Assembly (NCBI GenBank): GCA_022828595.1
Contig: JAKGHH010000003.1
Coordinates: forward strand, 99,347,583-99,411,582
Direction: 5' to 3'
From: Nelumbo lutea
Lineage: Eukaryota; Streptophyta; Magnoliopsida; Proteales; Nelumbonaceae
DNA: 64,000 nucleotides
The notes under the pieces are model-generated. The model was not told the DNA's origin. It saw nothing but the letters and a program-made list of their open reading frames with translations, and searched no databases. Below, piece by piece: positions 61,651 to 64,000 of the stretch. The translations under genes and the position numbers were made by a program. How positions within the stretch are numbered: the stretch's first letter is position 1; the number at the start of each line of letters is the position of its first letter.

Positions 61651-61760
61651 TATGGTTCTAAAAAACGACCTGGAAATAGAATCGTTCTAGTCGTCGGTTT
61701 TCAGATTGATGGCTCCACACTTCGGTTCGAAAAGACGGCCCATTCTAACAAAAAAATTAA
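61651..61760. mobile_element. hAT-type MITE (CCGG family), left part
   Basis: It starts tATGGTTCTAAAAAACGACC and follows the family to the central A-tract, where the 61761-63085 element is inserted. The flank taagagag (61643-61650) resembles caagagaa at 63244-63251, a 6/8 match. Confidence 0.6.
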
Positions 61761-63085
61761 GGTAAATTACAAAGACTCCCCCGTACTATGGGGTCTGTGA
61801 CAAAGACCCCCTGTACTTTGTTTTGGGACAAAAAACCTCTGTACTATGACCGTGAGACAAAGACCCCTTCCGTTAGCCTTCCATCCAAAAAGGTCATTGT
61901 AATATTTTTTAATCCCCATATTACCCTTGGACGAGAAAATATTGTTCATCTTCCCCAACCTCACACTCTCTCTCTCTCTCTTCTCTCTCTCCTCTCTCTC
62001 TACCCTAAGCGAATATTAACTTCCGACTGTCCTTCATGGCTAACAGAACCGAGACCCTTGCATAATTCCATGAACGGTACGAGCATTTCTCCTCGCCTCG
62101 AAGATGAAACAAGAGGAGAGTGCTTATTGGCTACCATCAGCCACCATTGGTTTATGGTTTAAAGTAAATTTCGACGCTTAATTTGTTTAGAGAGAACGAT
62201 GACAAGGCAAGATTAGAATGGAATTGGATCATGTTATAAGAACCCAGCCGGGAGTGTTGTTACTCAGAGGGGCCAGCGCTCGCTCTGTTCTTCAGAGAAA
62301 TTGGGTCAGGCGTTAGCTATCAGGATTATGGAAGCTTACTACAAGGCAAGATTAGACTGGAATTGGATCATGTTATAAGAACCCAGCCGGGAGTGTTGTT
62401 ACTCAGAGGAGTCAACGCTCGCTCTGTTCTGCAGAAAAATTGGGCCAGGCGTTAGCTATCAGGATTACGGAAGATTACTAATGGAATCCAACTGCTAGGA
62501 CCAAGGACCAGGAGCTGATCTTCATATTCAATGTTCAGAATGTTTGAACTACTCAATCCGCTTCCCATCTTTCCCCTTCCCATAGAATATTACCCAGTTG
62601 TCTAATAGACGAATACAATTATTTTTTGCTTCTTAATGGGTCTGGGTTGGGGTAGACCCGGTGCCTAGCTGATAAGTTAATAAGACCAGTCCCAAACAAG
62701 ATTGTCTCTGCAATCTTCGCTGAATTTGTAGTTTCTGATTTGGGTTCCCCCTAACTCACCGTGTCTTGTACCTCTCACTCTCCGAGGTTAGAGCATCTCT
62801 GTAGGCAGAAGAAGAGCGGCATGGGTTTGGAGGGGATGAGCAGAGAATCCCTTCTCATGGCGTTGGGTGAGAGTTGGGAGAGAGAAAGAATGAGAGAGAA
62901 TGGTAAGGGAGGGGGAAAGAAGTGAAGAAAGGGAAAGCAATAGGTTGAATAGGTTTTAAGAGAAAAAAAAGGCAGGGTTATTTTGATAATTTAACGTATT
63001 CCATCATTTGACTTAACAAAACAAAGAATTGGAGGGTCTTTGTCACAGACCCCATAGTATAGTACAGGGGGGGTTTTGTAATTTA
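61761..63085. mobile_element. 1.3-kb non-autonomous element with roughly 50-bp terminal inverted repeats
   Basis: The left end GGTAAATTACAAAGACTCCC, then 'tactatggggtctgtgac', is mirrored at the right by 'gtcacagaccccatagta' and TTTTGTAATTTA. It is nested in the hAT-type MITE 61651-63243. The interior includes a (TC)n tract (61970-62000) and a 139-bp tandem duplication, and no recognisable gene. The target duplication is obscured by flanking A-tracts. Probably Mutator-like, by arm length. Confidence 0.7.
62202..62479. repeat. 139-bp tandem duplication inside the nested element
   Basis: 62202-62340 is repeated at 62341-62479 with about a dozen differences. Both copies include 'gaacccagccgggagtgttg' and 'cgctcgctctgttct'. 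Confidence 0.97.
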
Positions 63086-63243
63086 AAAAAAAAAAAACTA
63101 AAAATAACAAAACAAAGAATTGATGGTTTGATTGCTTGGTTCAATGATTTTTAGCAGGGTAAAACAGAACTGATTGCATGTACGATTCCCCCAAGCCAAA
63201 TGACCCAGGAACAGTCTGGGTCAATAGCAGTTCGAAAACCATG
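63086..63243. mobile_element. hAT-type MITE (CCGG family), right part
   Basis: It resumes from the A-tract with 'gatggtttgattgcttgg' and ends TTCGAAAACCATG, the inverted counterpart of the left end at 61651. Confidence 0.6.
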
Positions 63244-63766
63244 CAAGAGAATCTAGATCTTCTGCACAATTTCGCTACAACTATTTTTACACTTCAATTT
63301 ATCGAAAAACCTGTAAAAACCTGAATGGAACTGCGTTATGTGAACAATACCAGGATCGTCTGGGTTTTCTTGTTCTTCAGCTATTTGGATGGACAGAATT
63401 ATCTCTTAATTATTCCTACTTTTTTATAAATGTAAAGTTCAAATATGTTAATAGATCTTAAGACTCAGGTGGCCATTAATTGAATCAATTTGGAAAGTCT
63501 TTGGACGATGATTTCTGCTTTGGCTTTGGGGCCATCCGCCTGATTGTATAGAACCTCCCTTTTTGTTATAGTGTTGTCTTAATTTCTAGTTAATTTATCC
63601 ATCCAAAAAAAACAAAAATCCGTAGGCATATAATACAAGAGATCGATGTTCCCATTTCCCAATACAGGCTACAAAGTAAATTAATAAACCTTTTATTGGA
63701 TAATCACTTAAAAGTAAACGGAAACTTTGAAACTGTTGAATAATTAAGCAGTTAATCAGACACAAA
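63244..63766. other. Intergenic spacer
   Basis: No gene or complete element is recognised. Confidence 0.5.
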
Positions 63767-63802
63767 TAAGTGCTTATTGGTGCACTCCCAAACATAGCCC
63801 GA
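63767..63802. mobile_element. Terminal fragment of the 60309-60922 MITE family
   Basis: 'aataagtgcttattggtg' followed by 'cactcccaaacatagccc' matches the right end of that element. The rest is missing or diverged. It lies within 50 bp of the stop codon of the neighbouring gene. Confidence 0.5.
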
Positions 63803-63850
63803 AGACTGGAAGAATAAGGGAGATGGGAGGGCCCGCACGTAGATATAGGA

Positions 63851-64000
63851 TCATAGGAGACGGACCTGAAAGTAGGAGGGGTTCTTGACGACGATGTCGT
63901 ACATGTGGATGGAGCTGAAGTTGTTGAAGTTGGTGGGGAGAGAAATAAGATGGGCTGAAGCATCAGAGCGGTGATACTGGATGAGGTCGGAACTCCGGCT
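63851..64000 (-). CDS. FPF1: FLOWERING-PROMOTING FACTOR 1-like protein, C-terminal part (partial)
   Basis: The minus strand reads 49 codons to a TGA at 63851-63853, open to the window edge. The segments DLIQYHRSDASAHLISLP and FNNFSSIHMYDIVVKNP correspond to the conserved C-terminal half of FPF1 family proteins, where Arabidopsis FPF1 has a DLIQYHK motif and a MYDIVVKNP motif. FPF1 proteins are small (about 110 residues), normally intronless, and promote flowering when overexpressed; their biochemical role is unknown. The tail here ends VRLL, where relatives have VRD plus one or two residues. The first half and promoter lie beyond the right edge. Base use is GC-rich against the spacer, as expected for a real gene. 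Confidence 0.85.
   Translation of the reverse strand, partial: SRSSDLIQYHRSDASAHLISLPTNFNNFSSIHMYDIVVKNPSYFQVRLL

Overview
The window is nuclear DNA from a flowering plant. The evidence is spliced genes with GT-AG introns, 5'-UTR introns, plant-specific protein families, and a dense, nested population of plant-type DNA transposons. It looks like a eudicot or magnoliid with a moderately large, repeat-rich genome; I cannot name the species.

Three protein-coding genes can be supported. (1) At 9866-13736 (+) is a two-exon coding region for an 893-residue RING-HC E3 ubiquitin ligase of the RF298/RF4 (PIR-like) family. It is preceded by a TATA box and two probable 5'-UTR introns. (2) At 42388-55414 (+) is a complete 20-exon gene for pyruvate, phosphate dikinase (PPDK, 974 residues with a transit-like leader). 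All exon phases close. A distant 5'-UTR exon lies near 39.9-40.0 kb, and an in-frame ATG inside intron 1 would give a cytosolic form. Its intron 15 has a non-canonical GC donor, and that exon edge is repeated three times as 95-bp units. (3) At 63851-64000 (-) is the C-terminal half of a FLOWERING-PROMOTING FACTOR 1-like gene that runs off the right edge.

Most of the remainder is mobile DNA. Three decayed non-LTR (LINE-type) retroelements with reverse-transcriptase C-terminal, zf-RVT and RNase H-like remnants lie at 1-1933 (+), about 15.1-16.9 kb (-) and about 59.6-61.3 kb (+). Two of them are broken by younger MITEs. Between the RING gene and PPDK lies a 10.9-kb CACTA element (24719-35603) with a 3-bp target duplication, inserted into a Tourist/Harbinger-like MITE. 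Several MITE families have clear target-site duplications: 3-bp TTA/TAA (Harbinger type), 8-bp (hAT type) and 9-bp (Mutator type). Other non-autonomous elements with GGTAAATT-like ends occur at 2.4, 17.0 and 61.8 kb.

The genes have no operon-like relation to each other; they are ordinary neighbours separated by transposon-filled spacers. I found no tRNA, rRNA or CRISPR array and no clearly novel coding system. The most informative features are the nested-insertion history and the unusual PPDK exon-15/intron-15 boundary.
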